This document shows positions 63,136 to 64,000 of a stretch of 64,000 nt of DNA, piece by piece. The translations under genes and the position numbers were made by a program. Below the pieces are notes generated by a model. That model was not told the origin of the DNA, did no database searches, and saw only the letters and a program-made list of their open reading frames with translations. The stretch's first letter is position 1. Each line of letters begins with the position of its first letter. The DNA is from Stomorhina lunata (lineage: Eukaryota; Arthropoda; Insecta; Diptera; Rhiniidae): assembly GCA_933228675.1 (NCBI GenBank), contig OW121740.1:54514174-54578173 (forward strand), in the 5' to 3' direction.

Positions 63136-63265
63136 CGTAAACTATTTCTCAATCTCTCTCTCCGTGTCTCTATAAATATGTGTCTGTGTTCCTATTTTAT
63201 TGACTGTTGTTTCTTCTTGTTCTTCTTCTTCTTATTTTGCTGCTGCACTGCTTCCGTTTCAAAGG
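63136..63265 (-). other. Rbp: Rbp 5'UTR part of first coding exon
   Basis: An acceptor with a pyrimidine-rich tract (CAATTTTAG read on the minus strand) ends at 63266. The sequence from 63265 to 63136 is purine-rich (AAG/GAA repeats) and closes with an in-frame TAG three codons before the ATG at 63135. That stop makes 63135 the first usable start on this exon. It implies at least one non-coding exon further upstream, outside the window or in 63.3-64 kb. Confidence 0.6.
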
Positions 63266-63690
63266 CTAAAATTGAAAAAATGGAAATGACAATTTTATTA
63301 CTCGTAAACTCAGAATCTCAATATTGCACACAGAGACATAAATTTTTGGCAAATATTTATAACAGAACTAGAGGAAACCAATGATATTATGGCCTCAATA
63401 TATGACCACGTTTGCTACCGAAAAAAAAAACCCAAAAGAGTAGAAAAAGGCTGTCAATTAACTTGGTTTAAACGAATTCACTTGCTTGGTATTTGTGCTT
63501 CCGGTTTAGATTTGTCATTGAAATGTATCAAATATGTCCATTTATTTGCTCTTAATTGGGCAACATTTTTTACATTTTACATCTTTAGTTTGTGTTGAGT
63601 TCAAACTTGTTTATTTGGCTTACTTTTTTGACCGACCTATCTCATATTTGTTTTGAGTATTAGTGAAAAGCATTTAGGACCACTTAATGT
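63266..63690. other. Rbp first visible intron, no gene seen
   Basis: Sequence upstream of the 5'UTR acceptor. A short open plus-strand frame here has no coding features. Confidence 0.35.
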
Positions 63691-63694
63691 AATG

Positions 63695-64000
63695 AAAACA
63701 AGTAAGAAAGTGCTATAGTCGGTCAAGCCCGACCATACAATACCCTTCACCACTAAGGTCAAAGGTGTTCTTTTTCTGTATAAAGACAAATATTTGCTAA
63801 ATTTTGCCATCATACAAACATATTTTCAAAACTCATACATTTAAACTATTTCCGCCATTTGGACTTATATGAGAGCTAGGGTCAAATGTGGACCGAATAT
63901 ATAAATTTGTAAAATTGATTACAGTTGTTACAGAAATTATGTACGCAAAAAATAAACTTAAAATTCACATTATCTTCGGATTTATGAGCGTTTTAGTGAA
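63695..64000. repeat. Dispersed repeat family D, copy 3, cut by window end
   Basis: The left end AAGTGCTATAGTCGGTCAAG continues uninterrupted through CAAACATATTTTCAAAACTC and CATTTGGACTTATATGAGAG. It provides the empty site for the transposon at 47428-48705. Confidence 0.88.

Noticed and set aside
62115..62294. Extension of exon 3 coding into the intron
   Set aside because: The open frame continues by chance past a good GTATGT donor; the added residues are AT-driven (Phe/Ile/Cys-rich) and unlike the exon.

Overview
The window is eukaryotic, AT-rich, and almost certainly from a fly (Diptera). A single multi-exon gene on the minus strand spans nearly all of it, and the rest is intron sequence packed with transposable elements. 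Long introns, Tc1/mariner, hAT, piggyBac, Jockey-like and RTE-like elements and a tRNA-derived SINE suggest a large-genome fly such as a calyptrate. The species is an inference.

The gene is the fly RIM-binding protein (Drosophila Rbp), a presynaptic active-zone scaffold. Read 5' to 3' on the minus strand it has a 5'UTR/start exon at 63265..62971, N-terminal exons at 62.8-62.3 kb (His/Gln-rich, then likely coiled coil), Ser/Gly/Ala-rich exons at 57.3-56.7 and 35.3-34.7 kb, SH3-I at 32.2 and 27.8-27.6 kb, three FN3 domains at 27.1-26.1 kb, a Pro/Gln/Met-rich linker at 26.1-25.8 and 19.6-19.1 kb, SH3-II at 19.1 and 9.5 kb, and SH3-III at 9.2 and 3.8 kb. All 18 exons join in phase with GT..AG sites. 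Sixteen exons give about 1443 residues; two in-phase cassette exons (20.9 kb and 9.1 kb) would add 73 more. The cassettes share a GGLFGG motif, and the second would fall inside SH3-III.

The introns hold several layers of repeats. Three copies of one non-LTR family lie at 0-0.5, 11.6-13.2 and 16.7-18.5 kb. An RTE-like LINE at 5.1-7.8 kb has short internally deleted derivatives at 30.4, 58.3 and 60.4 kb. A tRNA-derived SINE has three copies (21.8, 50.5, 59.5 kb). An 11-bp minisatellite of about 2.5 kb lies at 22.3-24.9 kb. At 40.9-43.6 kb a DD37E mariner sits in a hAT element that itself sits in a Jockey-like LINE, with target duplications visible. Other items are a piggyBac MITE (33.6-34.4 kb), a hAT MITE (44.5 kb), several foldback elements, a 327-bp tandem satellite (54.6-55.9 kb), a DD34D mariner (53.1-54.4 kb) and a 58-bp near-perfect hairpin (58.7-58.8 kb).

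No second host gene, functional RNA gene or CRISPR array is supported. The most distinctive signals are the SH3-splitting cassette exon, the deletion-derived non-autonomous LINE family, a module shared by two unrelated DNA transposons, and the 58-bp hairpin.
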